Source of the DNA: Nocardioides sp. GY 10127
Lineage (GTDB): Bacteria; Actinomycetota; Actinomycetes; Propionibacteriales; Nocardioidaceae
Direction: 5' to 3'
NCBI RefSeq assembly: GCF_004919085.1
Contig: NZ_STGL01000005.1
Coordinates: 1 to 64,000, forward strand
Length of the DNA stretch: 64,000 bases
This document shows, piece by piece, positions 1 to 9,402 of the stretch. The notes under the pieces were generated by a model. That model was not told the DNA's origin. It made no database searches and saw only the letters and a list, made by a program, of their open reading frames with translations. A program made the translations under genes and the position numbers. Within the stretch, counting starts at the first letter, position 1. The number at the start of each line of letters is the position of its first letter.

Positions 1-509
1 CAGACCTCGGCGTCCAGTGCGGCCGCCAGGGCCACGGCCGTCGTGTCGGAGGCGCCGCGGCCGAGCGTGGTGACGTCCTTGGTGTCCTGGGAGACGCCCT
101 GGAAGCCCGCCACGATGGCGATGTGGCCCGACTCGATGGCCGACTTGATGCGACCCGGCGTGATGTCGATGATCTTCGCCTTGCCGTGCACCGAGTCGGT
201 GATGACGCCGGCCTGCGAGCCGGTGAACGACTGGGCCTCGTAGCCGAGCTGCGAGACGGCCATCGCCAGCAGCGCCATGGAGATGCGCTCACCCGCGGTG
301 AGCAGCATGTCCATCTCGCGCGGCGGGGGCAGCGGGGTCACCTGCTGCGCCAGGTCACGCAGGTCGTCCGTGGTGTCGCCCATCGCGGAGACCACCACGA
401 CGACGTCCTTGCCCTGCTTACGCGTGTTCACGATCCGCTGGGCGACGCGCTTGATGCCGTCCGCGTCGGCCACGGAGGACCCGCCGTACTTCTGCACGAC
501 AATGCTCAC
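1..509 (-). CDS. aspartate kinase (3' part outside window)
   Basis: Aspartokinase phosphorylates L-aspartate, the first step towards lysine, threonine, methionine and diaminopimelate. Translation from GTG at 509 gives [12 protein letters not shown], the conserved amino-terminal substrate/ATP-binding start of the amino-acid kinase fold, then [14 protein letters not shown] and [16 protein letters not shown], all typical of the class. GGAG precedes the GTG. About 169 codons are visible; the rest of the kinase domain and the ACT regulatory domains run off the window. It is the last minus-strand gene of the block and lies about 100 bp downstream of the DUF5063 gene, so it may be cotranscribed or have its own promoter. 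Confidence 0.95.
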   Translation of the reverse strand, partial: MSIVVQKYGGSSVADADGIKRVAQRIVNTRKQGKDVVVVVSAMGDTTDDLRDLAQQVTPLPPPREMDMLLTAGERISMALLAMAVSQLGYEAQSFTGSQAGVITDSVHGKAKIIDITPGRIKSAIESGHIAIVAGFQGVSQDTKDVTTLGRGASDTTAVALAAALDAEV

Positions 510-610
510 GAGGAGCTCCTCTTCGGTTCCGCCGGTCAGGGCGAGGAGTCCTCCCCCGCCCGTTGGCCGACGGCTCCCTCCCGGGGTGCTCGTGCGGCCG
601 AGGGCACAGT

Positions 611-1219
611 CTAACGACCGTCCGCCGAACCCTCGCCCAGGATCTCATTCGCGACGGCCACCTGGTCGGCGTCCACCACGACCTCGGCGTCCAGGCGGTC
701 GTGCGCGACCACCGAGAGCAGGGCGTTCAGGGCCGCGCCGGCGAGGTTGCCCCACGAGGACACGTAGGAGAACTGCCACCACCACAGGGCCTCGGCGACG
801 TTGCCCTCCTGGTAGTGCCGCAGCCCCGTGTCGAGGTCCGTGGCGATGGAGGTGAGGTCGTCGGAGAGCTGGCTCTCGACGACCTCCGGCACGTAGGGGT
901 CGAAGACGAAGCCGTACGTGTCGACGCCGCCGAGCATGTCGGCCAGCGACAGCCGCATGTCGTCGAGGTCCGGCTCGGGACCGACGTCCGGCTGGTACTC
1001 GGAGCGCGGGGTGAAGTCGCGCTGGGCGCCCAGCCGTGCACCGGCGAGCAGCACCTGGCTGATCTCGAGGAGCAGCAGCGAGATCGCCCGGCCGCCGTCC
1101 TTCTCCTCGGCGATCGCGCGCAGCGCCACGAGGAACGCGCCGATCTGCTCGGCCACCTCCGCCGCCAGGGCGCGGTCGCGCGCGTCCAGAGCCGTCGGCT
1201 CGAAGCTGATGTCGGTCAT
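611..1219 (-). CDS. DUF5063 domain-containing protein
   Basis: Protein of 202 residues without predicted catalytic motifs. It is acidic and mostly helical, with a tryptophan-rich stretch ([16 protein letters not shown]) near residues 142-157. Proteins of this kind follow recR in many actinobacteria, and I recognise it as the DUF5063 family; its function is unknown. The ATG at 1219 overlaps the recR stop by four bases (ATGA), so translation is probably coupled to recR. Context suggests at most a loose link to recombination or replication-fork maintenance. Confidence 0.85.
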   Translation of the reverse strand: MTDISFEPTALDARDRALAAEVAEQIGAFLVALRAIAEEKDGGRAISLLLLEISQVLLAGARLGAQRDFTPRSEYQPDVGPEPDLDDMRLSLADMLGGVDTYGFVFDPYVPEVVESQLSDDLTSIATDLDTGLRHYQEGNVAEALWWWQFSYVSSWGNLAGAALNALLSVVAHDRLDAEVVVDADQVAVANEILGEGSADGR

Positions 1220-1812
1220 CGGGCAGCCCGCCTTCCTGCAAAGGCCCGTCCGAGGGTCACCTCGTCGGCGTACTCGAGGTCACCCCCCACGGGCAGTCCA
1301 CTCGCCAGTCTCGTCACGCGCAAGTCCGGTTGCACGAGCATCCGGGTGAGGTACGTCGCGGTCGCCTCGCCCTCGAGGTTCGGGTCGGTGGCCAGGATGA
1401 CCTCCGTGACCGTGCCGTCGGCCAGGCGCATCATGAGCTCGCGGATGTGCAGCTGGTCGGGCCCGATGCCGTCGATCGGGCTGATCGCGCCGCCCAGGAC
1501 GTGGTAGCGGCCGCGGAACTCGCGGGTCCGCTCGATCGCGACGACGTCCTTGTACTCCTCCACGACGCAGAGCACCGCGGGGTCCCGTCGCGGGTCGCGA
1601 CAGATCCGGCACTGGTCCTCCTCGGTCACGTTGAAGCAGATCGAGCAGAACTTCACCTTCGTCTTGACCTCGACCAGGACGTCGGCGAGGCGCCGGACGT
1701 CCACGGGGTCGGCCTGGAGCAGGTGGAAGGCGATCCGCTGAGCGGACTTCGGCCCCACGCCCGGCAGCCGGCCGAGCTCGTCGATGAGGTCCTGGACGAC
1801 GCCGTCGTACAA
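1216..1812 (-). CDS. recR: recombination protein RecR
   Basis: RecR works with RecF/RecO to load RecA at gapped DNA. The 198-residue product is the normal family length. It has the N-terminal helix-hairpin-helix ([17 protein letters not shown]), a four-cysteine zinc finger (CSIC ... CRIC) and a Toprim domain ([12 protein letters not shown]). I chose a TTG start at 1812 (LYDGVVQDL), because family members begin with an [15 protein letters not shown] sequence and GAGAGG lies just upstream; upstream codons are out of character. It sits 13 bp after the ybaB-like gene, a conserved dnaX-ybaB-recR order. Confidence 0.95.
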   Translation of the reverse strand: MYDGVVQDLIDELGRLPGVGPKSAQRIAFHLLQADPVDVRRLADVLVEVKTKVKFCSICFNVTEEDQCRICRDPRRDPAVLCVVEEYKDVVAIERTREFRGRYHVLGGAISPIDGIGPDQLHIRELMMRLADGTVTEVILATDPNLEGEATATYLTRMLVQPDLRVTRLASGLPVGGDLEYADEVTLGRAFAGRRAAR

Positions 1813-1825
1813 CCGCGTGCCTCTC

Positions 1826-2269
1826 TCAGAACCCGAAGCCGCCGGAGCCCGGCATGCGACCGGTGGGGCCCGGCAGGGGGCCGCCGGACGCGCCGGAGCC
1901 GCCCGCGGCGCCACCGCCGGCCAGGCCCCCCAGCCCCCCGGCCAGGGGGCCGAGCGCCTCGGAGGCCTGCTGGTCGACCTTGGACTTGGCGTCGCGGAAG
2001 GCCGCGACCACCAGGTCGCCCAGCTCGGCCAGCGACTCGGCGTCCGTGCCCTCCAGCACGCCCTCACGCAGGTCGACGCGGACCAGCTCGCCGGTCCCGT
2101 CCACCGTCACGCTCACGGCACCGTCGGCGACGCTGCCGGTCACCAGCGAGTCGGCCAGCTTCCGCTGGGCGTCCATCAGCTGCTCCTGCATGGCCTGGGC
2201 CTGCTGGAGCAGGGCGCCCATGTCGAAGCCGCCCTCGCCGCCGAGGGCCTCGAAGGGGTTCTGCGTCAT
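1826..2269 (-). CDS. YbaB/EbfC family nucleoid-associated protein
   Basis: Small DNA-binding protein (147 aa) of the YbaB/EbfC family, dimeric and nucleoid-associated. The family core is present: the helical [23 protein letters not shown] segment and the beta-rich [23 protein letters not shown] segment. The last 40 residues form a Gly/Ala/Pro-rich tail common in actinobacterial members. The ATG at 2269 gives [18 protein letters not shown]. It lies between dnaX and recR, the conserved order, and probably shares their transcript. Confidence 0.9.
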   Translation of the reverse strand: MTQNPFEALGGEGGFDMGALLQQAQAMQEQLMDAQRKLADSLVTGSVADGAVSVTVDGTGELVRVDLREGVLEGTDAESLAELGDLVVAAFRDAKSKVDQQASEALGPLAGGLGGLAGGGAAGGSGASGGPLPGPTGRMPGSGGFGF

Positions 2270-2407
2270 CGCGTCGTCACCTCTGCGTGCGTGGGGATGG
2301 GTCGGTGTGGGTGCTGCCGCTCCTGCGCGGGGCGGCGCGTCCCCTGTCAGTGTGCCGGGTCGGCGGCGGCGTCCGTGGTGGCGTCGCTGTTGGCGTCAGC
2401 GGTGGCG

Positions 2408-4966
2408 TCACTGGTGGCGGATCTCCTCGATCACCTTCGCGCCCAGCTCGCGGGCGAGCAGCTCGGCGCCCGCCAGGGCGTCCTCCTCGGCGTCCGCGTC
2501 GTTGCGGTCGACGTGGGCGTCCGGGTCCACCCCCGGCTCGGAGGGCGCGTCCGCCTCGTTACGGCCGCCGGCCCGCGTGGCCTGGATGGCGCTGCGCGCC
2601 GCCGAGATCCCGCCGCGGCCGGCCGGCCGCTCGGATGCTCGCTCGGGGGCTCGCTCCGGGGCCCGCGAGGGGGACTCGTCGACGGGGCCGTCGAGCGGGT
2701 CGGGCGGCAGGTCGTCGTCCGGCGGCTCGACGTCGGCCCAGGCGGGCGGGCGCTCGTCGGCGCGCGGGGCCGGGCGCTCGGGCACGGGCGGCGCGTCCTG
2801 CGCCCACGCCGGGGCGGCCTCCGGGGGACGCTGGGCGCGCTCGTCCTGACGGCCCGCGGCGCCCCGCTCGCCGGGCTGCTGAGGCCCCTCGTCCGGTCGA
2901 CCCGCCTCCTGGGCGGGTGCCGCCTGCGGCGGGGAGGGCCGGGTCGAGGAGCGGGTGACGACCGGCGCGTCAGGCGAGGCGCCCGGGTCGATGATCGTCT
3001 CGATCTGCCAGTCCGACCCCACGACGTCGATGGCGGCCTGCCGGACGATCTCGCGGCTGCCGCCGGCCTCGAACGAGTCCCGGGCGCCGGTGTTGGCGAA
3101 CCCGAGCGTGAGGGTGCGGGCGTCGACGGCGACGACCTGGGCGTTCTGGGTCAGGTGGATCCAGGTCACCCGGCGGCGCTGCTTGGTCGCCTCGACGATG
3201 TCCGGCCACAGGCGGCGGACCTCGACCAGCGAGAGGCCGCCCTGCGCCGGTTCGGGCTGCGCCGGCTCGGGCTCCGCCGCCGTGGGCCGCTCGGCGCGCG
3301 CCGGCTCGGGCCGGGCGGGCTCGGGGGCAGCGACCGGCTCGGGCGTGCGGGCGGGCTCGGGCGTGCGGGCCGGGGACTCCTCTGCGGGAGCCCAGGGGTC
3401 GTCGGCGGCGGCCCAGGGATCGTCGGCCGGCGGGGCGGCCGGTCGGGCTGCGGGCTGCGGCTCCGCCGGCGCAGCCGGGGCCGCGCCGGCCACCGGCGGC
3501 TCCGCCGACTCCTGCGCGCCGGTGCCGATCCGCGGGCGCGGCGGGATGTCCCACGGGGCGTCCCCCGCCGGAGCGGGCTCGGGCGCCGACGGCTGCGGGG
3601 CGGCGGACCGCTCGGTGGGCCGCTCGGCGGGCCGTTCCGTCGGGCTGGGCTCCGGGTGGGCGGGAATGCGGGCGTGCTCAGGGAGGACCGGCGTCACCGA
3701 CGGGGCGGGCGGCTCGGGGGCGGGCGCGGCGGCCGGACGGGTCCGCACCTGGGCGGGGGCGGTCGGGCCGCTGGCGGGCGGGGCGGTCATGGGACCGGAC
3801 ACGCTCATCCGGCGCTCCACCCGGTCGATCCGGGCGGCGAGGCCGTCGGTGCCGTGGTCCGCCCCCGGGAGCAGGACGCGGGCGCAGATGAGCTCGAGCA
3901 GCAGCCGCGGCGCGGTGGCGCCGCGCATCTCGGTGAGCCCGGCGGCGACGAGGTCGGCCGCGCGGGTGAGGTCGGCGGCACCGAACCGGGCGGCCTGGGC
4001 GACCAGCCGCTCCCCGGCGTCCTCGGCGACGTCGATGAGGCCGGAGGCGGGCGCGTCAGGGACCGCGGCGACGATCACGAGGTCCCGCAGGCGGCGCAGG
4101 AGGTCCTCGGTGAACCGCCGCGGGTCCTGCCCGGTCTCGATCACCTTGTCGACCACGCCGAAGACGGCCGCGCCGTCGGCGGCCGCGAAGGCGTCCACGA
4201 CCTCGTCCAGCAGGGTCTCCGGCGTGTACCCGAGCAGGCCCGTGGCGAGCTGGTAGGTGACGCCCTCGGGACCGGCGCCGCCCATGAGCTGGTCGAGCAC
4301 GGAGAGCGTGTCCCGCGCCGAGCCGCCGCCGGCCCGCACGACGAGCGGGATCGCGGCCTGCTCGATGGTGACTCCCTCGCGGGCGCAGAGGTCGGCGAGG
4401 TAGGCCGAGAGCAGCCGCGGCGGGATGAGCCGGAACGGGTAGTGGTGGGTGCGCGAGCGGATGGTGCCGAGCACCTTCTCCGGCTCCGTGGTCGCGAAGA
4501 TGAAGCGCAGGTGCGGCGGGGGCTCCTCGACGAGCTTGAGCAGGGCGTTGAAGCCCTGCGTGGTGACCATGTGGGCCTCGTCGATGATGTAGACCTTGTA
4601 GCGGCTCTTCACCGGGGCGAAGAACGCCTTCTCGCGCAGGTCGCGGGCGTCGTCGACGCCACCGTGGGACGCCGCGTCGATCTCGATGACGTCGATCGAG
4701 CCCGGCCCGCCGCGGGCCAAGTCCCGGCACGAGTCGCATCGCCCGCACGGCTCGGCCGTCGGGCCCTCCTCGCAGTTCAGCGCGCGGGCCAGGATGCGCG
4801 CCGACGTCGTCTTGCCGCAGCCGCGCGGGCCGGAGAAGAGGTAGGCGTGGTTCACGCGGTTGTTCGCCAGCGCCGCGCGCAGCGGACCGGTCACGTGGTC
4901 CTGCCCGATGACCTCGGCGAAGGTCTCGGGCCGGTAGCGGCGGTACAGGGCGAGGGGTGACTCCAC
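2408..4966 (-). CDS. dnaX: DNA polymerase III subunits gamma/tau
   Basis: Clamp-loader ATPase of the replicative polymerase, 852 aa. It starts at GTG with ESPLALYRRYRPETFAEVIGQ, the family signature. The P-loop GPRGCGKTT is at residues 46-54, zinc-binding cysteines are near 65, 74, 77 and 80, and Walker B is IIDEAH. The AAA+ core and domain III end near residue 370. The remaining half is a long Pro/Ala/Glu-rich low-complexity linker with an embedded ordered tau-like segment (LWPDIVEATKQRRRVTWIHL). I see no obvious slippery A-run for a gamma frameshift in this GC-rich gene. The SRP RNA gene lies immediately upstream on the same strand, a classic actinobacterial arrangement. Confidence 0.97.
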   Translation of the reverse strand: MESPLALYRRYRPETFAEVIGQDHVTGPLRAALANNRVNHAYLFSGPRGCGKTTSARILARALNCEEGPTAEPCGRCDSCRDLARGGPGSIDVIEIDAASHGGVDDARDLREKAFFAPVKSRYKVYIIDEAHMVTTQGFNALLKLVEEPPPHLRFIFATTEPEKVLGTIRSRTHHYPFRLIPPRLLSAYLADLCAREGVTIEQAAIPLVVRAGGGSARDTLSVLDQLMGGAGPEGVTYQLATGLLGYTPETLLDEVVDAFAAADGAAVFGVVDKVIETGQDPRRFTEDLLRRLRDLVIVAAVPDAPASGLIDVAEDAGERLVAQAARFGAADLTRAADLVAAGLTEMRGATAPRLLLELICARVLLPGADHGTDGLAARIDRVERRMSVSGPMTAPPASGPTAPAQVRTRPAAAPAPEPPAPSVTPVLPEHARIPAHPEPSPTERPAERPTERSAAPQPSAPEPAPAGDAPWDIPPRPRIGTGAQESAEPPVAGAAPAAPAEPQPAARPAAPPADDPWAAADDPWAPAEESPARTPEPARTPEPVAAPEPARPEPARAERPTAAEPEPAQPEPAQGGLSLVEVRRLWPDIVEATKQRRRVTWIHLTQNAQVVAVDARTLTLGFANTGARDSFEAGGSREIVRQAAIDVVGSDWQIETIIDPGASPDAPVVTRSSTRPSPPQAAPAQEAGRPDEGPQQPGERGAAGRQDERAQRPPEAAPAWAQDAPPVPERPAPRADERPPAWADVEPPDDDLPPDPLDGPVDESPSRAPERAPERASERPAGRGGISAARSAIQATRAGGRNEADAPSEPGVDPDAHVDRNDADAEEDALAGAELLARELGAKVIEEIRHQ

Positions 4967-5080
4967 ACGCGCACCCTAACGAGCCGCACCGACAGCCGCG
5001 GCCCCGCGGAGGGGGACCTGTGGACCGGGCGGGCCGCCGACCGTCGAGGCACTGCCGGTGGCCGGGCCCAAAAAGAGAAA

Positions 5081-5170
5081 AGGCCCCCCGCGCACCCGAC
5101 AGAGCTCACTTACCCTTGCTGCGTTTCCGCCCTGGGGGAGTTGGGCGAGATGCCGCCACGCGGGGGGTTG
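5081..5170 (-). ncRNA. ffs: bacterial signal recognition particle RNA (4.5S type)
   Basis: On the minus strand the segment folds as one long hairpin. CCCCCCGCG near 5160-5168 pairs with CGCGGGGGG near 5083-5091, and the apical part carries the SRP signature GGGCGGAAACGCAGCAAGG with its GGAA tetraloop and CAGCAAGG internal loop. Length of about 90 nt matches the short SRP RNA of high-GC Gram-positives. A T-rich run (5068-5080) follows the 3' stem. The RNA binds Ffh for co-translational targeting. Ends are estimated from the pairing and the promoter. Confidence 0.92.
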
Positions 5171-5175
5171 CCCCG

Positions 5176-5205
5176 AGTGTAGGTGAGGGGCCGCTCGCCG
5201 CCCAA
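5176..5205 (-). promoter_or_regulatory. promoter of ffs
   Basis: On the minus strand, TTGGGC (5200-5205) and TACACT (5176-5181) are separated by 18 bp. The start predicted 6-7 nt further on falls at the base of the SRP RNA stem. Inferred from spacing and position. Confidence 0.6.
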
Positions 5206-5300
5206 CACGGCCCCGGGGCCGTCACCGGCGGTCGGCCGACCCGCGTCGATCAGCACAGCCGGATTTCGCGCCAGCCACGCCCACCGGTATCTTTCCCGGC

Positions 5301-5386
5301 GGAGGTATCGCCTAGTGGCCTATGGCGCTCGCTTGGAAAGCGGGTTGGGTTAATAGCCCTCGGGGGTTCGAATCCCCCTACCTCCG
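5301..5386 (+). tRNA. tRNA-Ser (GGA)
   Basis: Cloverleaf with acceptor stem GGAGGTA (5301-5307) pairing with TACCTCC (5379-5385) and a G discriminator. The anticodon loop around 5333-5339 (CTTGGAAAG) gives anticodon GGA. The long variable arm is that of a class II (Ser) tRNA, and the T-arm GGGGGTTCGAATCCCCC is intact. The terminal CCA is not encoded. Confidence 0.96.
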
Positions 5387-5394
5387 CCGGAGCC

Positions 5395-5426
5395 GACGGC
5401 GCCGCACCAGCAGGTGCGGCGCCGTC
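5395..5426. terminator. hairpin terminator after tRNA-Ser(GGA) / eccB
   Basis: Perfect 14-bp stem (GACGGCGCCGCACC / GGTGCGGCGCCGTC) with an AGCA loop, lying between the convergent tRNA and eccB genes. It can serve both strands. No long T-run, as usual in GC-rich actinobacteria. Confidence 0.7.
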
Positions 5427-5449
5427 GTCGTTCTCCCGGGGTCAGGGGC

Positions 5450-6880
5450 TCACCACCCGTCCGGGCCACGCAGCGCGGCTGCCCGCGTCAGGTCGGGTCC
5501 GCGCACCACCCCCCGCAGCCAGGACGCCGGCCGCGCCACCGCGTCCGACGGCTGCCAGCCCAGCGCGGCGATCGCGTCGGCACCGCCGAGCCGGTACCTG
5601 CGGGCGCCCTCCCCGGCCCCCTCTCCAGCTCCGGTCCCGCCCACCACGAGCCACCAGCGCGGCCGGCCGTCGGAGCGCACGAGCGCGACGGCGCCGTCGG
5701 CGACGGGACCACTCGACCCTGTGACCTCGGTGGCCCCGGCGGACTCGACGTCCGGCAGTGAGACCCGCACCGGGGCTCCGTCGTCGACGGCCACGCAGGT
5801 GCGGGCGGTCGTGGGGCGGGCCCCCGCGCCGGAGTCGGGCCAACCGTTCGGGTCGAGGGGCCGGCCCGCCGGGGAGCCGCCCACGTCCGTCGCCCCGGGG
5901 TCGCGCGCCCCGAGCGTCGGGCCGATCGCCTGCCAGAGCCGCCAGGCCAGGGGGCCGAGGAGGCGCAGCCGCCCGTCGGCCGCCACGACGGCGCCGCCAC
6001 CCGGCCGGGCGACCGCGTCCCCCACGAGCACGCCGGCCCGGCGACCGGGAGCCTGACGCCCGACCCGTCCGCCGGCCGTCACCTCCCCCAGCGCCGCCGC
6101 GGAGACGTCAGCGCCGCGGGGCACCAGCCGGAGCCAGCCCGTCGCGACCCGCGGCGCCCAGCGGGCGGCCGGGAGCCCGAGGCGGGAGAGCAGGTCGTCC
6201 GTCACGGGGTGCGGGAGCCGAAGGCGCAACCGCCGAGCGCCGCCGCTCGCGTCCGTGACGAGGAGCCACAGGCCGCCGCCCTCCCGTGCCCGCACCACCT
6301 GCGGGCCGATCACCCCACGCCGGCCCTCCGTGGCCGTGCGCCACGCGATCCCGTCCACCCCGGAGCAGGCGACCCACGCGGAGTCGTCGAGCCCCGCAGC
6401 GGTGGGGAGCAGGGTGGGCGCCCCGCTCACCCCGAGCGCCCGTCCGCGAGGCAGGTCGCGGGCCTGCGCCGAGGTGAGCTGCACGGGAGCCACCCCGTCT
6501 GCGGCGCCGGTATCAGGGGCAGGGTCCGCGGCCGGGCCGACCAGCAGCTGCGCCGACGTCGCGTCCGTGACCGGGTGCAGCACCGGGCCGTCGTCCGACT
6601 CGAGGAGGACCGCGGGCTGGCCCTCCGGCCCGAGGACGAAGGCGGGCGCCTGCAAATCACCGACGGGCACCTGCCCCGACGTTCCCCCGGTCCGGTCCAG
6701 AAGCCCGGGCAGGAGCGCCAGCAGCAGGGCCAGCACGAGGGAGCCGAGCACGCGCGGCCACGGCGGGCCGGGCTCCTGGGCGCCGGGCTCGCGGCCGGCG
6801 AGCGCCCCGGCGAGACGCCGCCGCTGCCACCGCTCGGCCTCCAGGACCCCGGCCCGGTGCCCGGCCCCGTGGCCGGTCAC
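5450..6880 (-). CDS. eccB: type VII secretion protein EccB
   Basis: Membrane-anchored component of the T7SS core complex, 476 aa, near the family length. A cytoplasmic N-terminus (VTGHGAGHRAGVLEAERWQRRRL) is followed by one membrane segment near residues 43-60 (VLGSLVLALLLALLPGL) and a large extracytoplasmic region with the family repeats (PVGDLQAPAFVLGPEGQPAVLL; LPRGRALGVSGAPTLLP). The GTG at 6880 overlaps the eccD stop (GTGA), so I reject the upstream extension of this frame. It is the last gene of the minus-strand operon esx-esx-eccD-eccB. In mycobacterial ESX systems EccB scaffolds the pore with EccC, EccD and EccE. Confidence 0.88.
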   Translation of the reverse strand: MTGHGAGHRAGVLEAERWQRRRLAGALAGREPGAQEPGPPWPRVLGSLVLALLLALLPGLLDRTGGTSGQVPVGDLQAPAFVLGPEGQPAVLLESDDGPVLHPVTDATSAQLLVGPAADPAPDTGAADGVAPVQLTSAQARDLPRGRALGVSGAPTLLPTAAGLDDSAWVACSGVDGIAWRTATEGRRGVIGPQVVRAREGGGLWLLVTDASGGARRLRLRLPHPVTDDLLSRLGLPAARWAPRVATGWLRLVPRGADVSAAALGEVTAGGRVGRQAPGRRAGVLVGDAVARPGGGAVVAADGRLRLLGPLAWRLWQAIGPTLGARDPGATDVGGSPAGRPLDPNGWPDSGAGARPTTARTCVAVDDGAPVRVSLPDVESAGATEVTGSSGPVADGAVALVRSDGRPRWWLVVGGTGAGEGAGEGARRYRLGGADAIAALGWQPSDAVARPASWLRGVVRGPDLTRAAALRGPDGW

Positions 6881-8535
6881 GGCCGCCACCGGTTCACAGC
6901 GTCGGAGACGACCGCCGGCAGGTCGGGCCCCAGCCCCGCGGCGAGCACCGCCAGCGCGGGGAGCGCCGCCAGGAGGACCGACTCCGCGACGTCCGCCCAG
7001 CGGTCGCGGCGCGCGGCCCACGCCGGACGCGGGTCCGCGCGCGCCGTGCCCCCCGATCGGGCGAGCACGAGCAGCCCGGCGGACGCGAGCCCCAGCCCGC
7101 CCCACCAGGGGGCGCCGAGCCCCGCGACGAGGACGGGGGCCGCGACCACGGCAGTCGCTCGGCCGGCCAGCGCCGGCAGCCACAGCATCTCGTGCCGCGC
7201 GCGGAGCGCGAGCAGGAGCGCGGACACCAGCAGCAGGCCTGCACCCCCGGGACCACGGGCCAGCGGGCCCGCGCAGGCCACGAGCACGAGGAGGGAGGCG
7301 ACTGCGGAGGAGGTGGCGGCGTCGCCGGCGCGCTCGACCACGCTCCCGACCGGCACGCTCCCGGCTGCCGGACCCCCGACAACCAGACCCCCGACCGGCG
7401 GCTCCGCGTCAGCGTCCGGGGCCCTCGTCGACCCCGCGGCGACGGCCGCGAGGCTCCACGGCAGCAGGTTGCCCACCATCACGGTGAGGGCGAGCGTCGC
7501 GGCCAGGGCCGGGCGCGGCCCCGCGACGGTGAGCACCGCCGCGGCCGACAGCCCGGCCAGTCCGCACGCCGGGGCGACCAGCCCCAGGCACCAGCGTCGA
7601 CCGAGCAGCGCCGAGCCCAGGGCTCCCGCTGCCAGCGCGACCGCGCTCGAGGCGAGGAGGACGGCCGCCGTTCCTGCCCGGGGCAGTACCGACGCCGTGC
7701 CGACCGCCAGGCACAGGGGACCGAACGTCACCGCGACCGCAGCCGCGGGCACGGACCCGGAGCCGGCCAGACGAGGCGCGACGAGCAGGGCCAGGAGCCC
7801 GACGAGGCAGCCCAGGACACCGCCCAGGAGGCCTGCCCCATCGGGGGTCGCCCGGGCGAGCGGGAGGAGTACCCCGGCGAGGAGCCAGCACGACGCGGCG
7901 ACGACACCGGCGCCCGCGGGGGCACCGGCTCGCCCGGTGGGCCCGACGGCCCGGCCGCGGACCGCGTCGGCCACCGCGAGGGCCGGGTCGTCGACCGGGC
8001 ACGGCGTGCCCTCGACGTCCAGCACGAGGACGTCGCCGTCCCGCACCGGCAGCCGGTCCAGCGGCTCGGCGAGGTCGACCAGCCCGGCAGCCGCGGGCGC
8101 TGCGGACCGTCCGCCACGGCCCATGGCCCGCGCCACCGGACGGGCCGTCGGCCCGGCGGCGGCCAGGGCCGCCCGGTCCAGCCCGAGCCCGCTCGCCAGG
8201 TCGGGGCGCGCCGCCAGCACGTCGAGGAGCGAGAGACCGGCGGGGACGACGACGTCGACCCCGCCGGTCGGCCCGCGCAGCACCAGCCGGAGCTCCACGG
8301 GGGTCGGGCGCCGGCCCGCGTCGGCGCTGCCGGCAGCCACCGCGCCGGTACTCGCACCCGCCTCCGCACCAGCACCGGCACCCACGCCCCCGGCGCCCCC
8401 GAGCAGGGCCGGGAGGGCGGGCGGCAGGCCGGTGCCGGGCGGGGTCGCCCGGCGACGTCCGCCGGGAGAGGGCCTCGACGCCGGCGCGCCGTCCTCCCCC
8501 GTCGGCCCCGGCAGGAAGCCCAGCGGCTGCGTCAT
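6877..8535 (-). CDS. eccD: type VII secretion integral membrane protein EccD
   Basis: Polytopic channel component of T7SS, 552 aa. After a disordered Gly/Ala-rich N-terminus (residues 1-65), a ubiquitin-like (YukD) domain runs from about 68 to 160 (VELRLVLRGPTGGVDVVVPAGLSLLDVLA). About eleven hydrophobic helices follow (such as VVAASCWLLAGVLLPLA, LLGGVLGCLVGLLALLV and LLLVSALLLAL). The ATG at 8535 (MTQPLGFLPG) has GAGGAG upstream and lies 11 bp after the WXG100 gene. EccD dimers line the membrane complex. Confidence 0.9.
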   Translation of the reverse strand: MTQPLGFLPGPTGEDGAPASRPSPGGRRRATPPGTGLPPALPALLGGAGGVGAGAGAEAGASTGAVAAGSADAGRRPTPVELRLVLRGPTGGVDVVVPAGLSLLDVLAARPDLASGLGLDRAALAAAGPTARPVARAMGRGGRSAAPAAAGLVDLAEPLDRLPVRDGDVLVLDVEGTPCPVDDPALAVADAVRGRAVGPTGRAGAPAGAGVVAASCWLLAGVLLPLARATPDGAGLLGGVLGCLVGLLALLVAPRLAGSGSVPAAAVAVTFGPLCLAVGTASVLPRAGTAAVLLASSAVALAAGALGSALLGRRWCLGLVAPACGLAGLSAAAVLTVAGPRPALAATLALTVMVGNLLPWSLAAVAAGSTRAPDADAEPPVGGLVVGGPAAGSVPVGSVVERAGDAATSSAVASLLVLVACAGPLARGPGGAGLLLVSALLLALRARHEMLWLPALAGRATAVVAAPVLVAGLGAPWWGGLGLASAGLLVLARSGGTARADPRPAWAARRDRWADVAESVLLAALPALAVLAAGLGPDLPAVVSDAVNRWRP

Positions 8536-8546
8536 GGCTGCGCTCC

Positions 8547-8846
8547 TCAGCCGCCGAAGAGCGCGGCACCGCGCAGGTCGGCCGCGCGGTACTCCTCGTT
8601 GGCGACCGCCACGGCGCCGGCCGTGCGGGCGAGGAGGTCGTTCATGCCGGCCACCTGCTCGTCCCACCCCGCCTTCGCCGTGTCGTAGGCCAGGCGCGCC
8701 CGCCCGACCCAGGCGCCCCGCAGGGCTCCGAGGTCCGCGTCGAGCTGGGCGAGCCGGCTCTCGATGTCGCGGACCGCGCGGGCCAGGTCCTGTGCGCCGG
8801 CGTCCAGCCGGGCGTGGTCGACGCTGATGCCGTCGAGGTCGCTCAT
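8547..8846 (-). CDS. WXG100 family T7SS substrate with YxxxD signal
   Basis: Protein of 99 aa with the helical-hairpin pattern of ESAT-6/CFP-10 proteins. The turn motif is W46-V47-G48, flanked by two amphipathic helices. The tail contains Y86-R-A-A-D90, matching the YxxxD/E export signal recognised by T7SS. AGGAGG precedes the ATG at 8846. It lies directly upstream of eccD and 73 bp downstream of a second WXG100 gene, so the two products probably form a heterodimer. Confidence 0.88.
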   Translation of the reverse strand: MSDLDGISVDHARLDAGAQDLARAVRDIESRLAQLDADLGALRGAWVGRARLAYDTAKAGWDEQVAGMNDLLARTAGAVAVANEEYRAADLRGAALFGG

Positions 8847-8919
8847 GTCTCCTCCTGGGATCGGTGCCCGCACGAGCCCGTGCGGACGGGGTGGTCGGTG
8901 CTGGTGGTCGTCGGCCCGC

Positions 8920-9240
8920 TCACGGCAGGGCGCCGAGGGCCGAGGTGAGACGGGCCATCGCGGCCGAGGCGGCCTCGTCCGTCGTCGTGTTGTCGCGCTC
9001 GGTCGACCGCAGGTCCGCCTCGAAGCGGTCCAGCACCGCCACGACCCGTCGCTGCCGGGCGTCCCACGCGGAGGCGAGGGCGCTGAAGGCGGTGGCGCCC
9101 CGCCCGCCCCAGCCGGCCCGCAACGCCTGGGTGTCGCCCTCGAGCCGCCGACCGACCTGGTCCAGGTCGGCACGGGCCCGGGCCACGAGCGCGGCCGCCT
9201 GCCCCAGGGCGCCCTCGCCCTGTCCGAAGTCTGCTGTCAC
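8920..9240 (-). CDS. WXG100 family protein
   Basis: Protein of 106 aa with the WXG100 fold: helix, W44-G45-G46 turn (LRAGWGGRGATAF), second helix. No YxxxD/E is seen at its C-terminus, so export probably depends on pairing with the neighbouring 99-aa WXG100 protein. The GTG at 9240 is preceded by GAGGAGG. It is the first gene of the minus-strand T7SS operon and faces the 72-bp repeat array and divergent eccC. Confidence 0.85.
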   Translation of the reverse strand: MTADFGQGEGALGQAAALVARARADLDQVGRRLEGDTQALRAGWGGRGATAFSALASAWDARQRRVVAVLDRFEADLRSTERDNTTTDEAASAAMARLTSALGALP

Positions 9241-9402
9241 GTGTGCCTCCTCGTCCGCGGCGCTGCCGCATGACCTCCGCGGCGCCTGCGCCGCCACCCC
9301 GACCGGTGCCGGGACGAGCGGCCGGATACCCGGGGGCGGGCGCCGGAAACGGATCAGGACGTTGTCCACAGGAGGTGCGCGCGCTGCTCTGATCGGCGGC
9401 TG

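Noticed and set aside
1784..4960. 1058-codon plus-strand open frame antisense to dnaX
   Set aside because: GC-rich third-position shadow of dnaX; low-complexity Arg/Gly/Val composition and no recognisable domain.
2408..4966. Programmed frameshift in dnaX
   Set aside because: No A-rich slippery heptamer or downstream structure stands out in this GC-rich gene.
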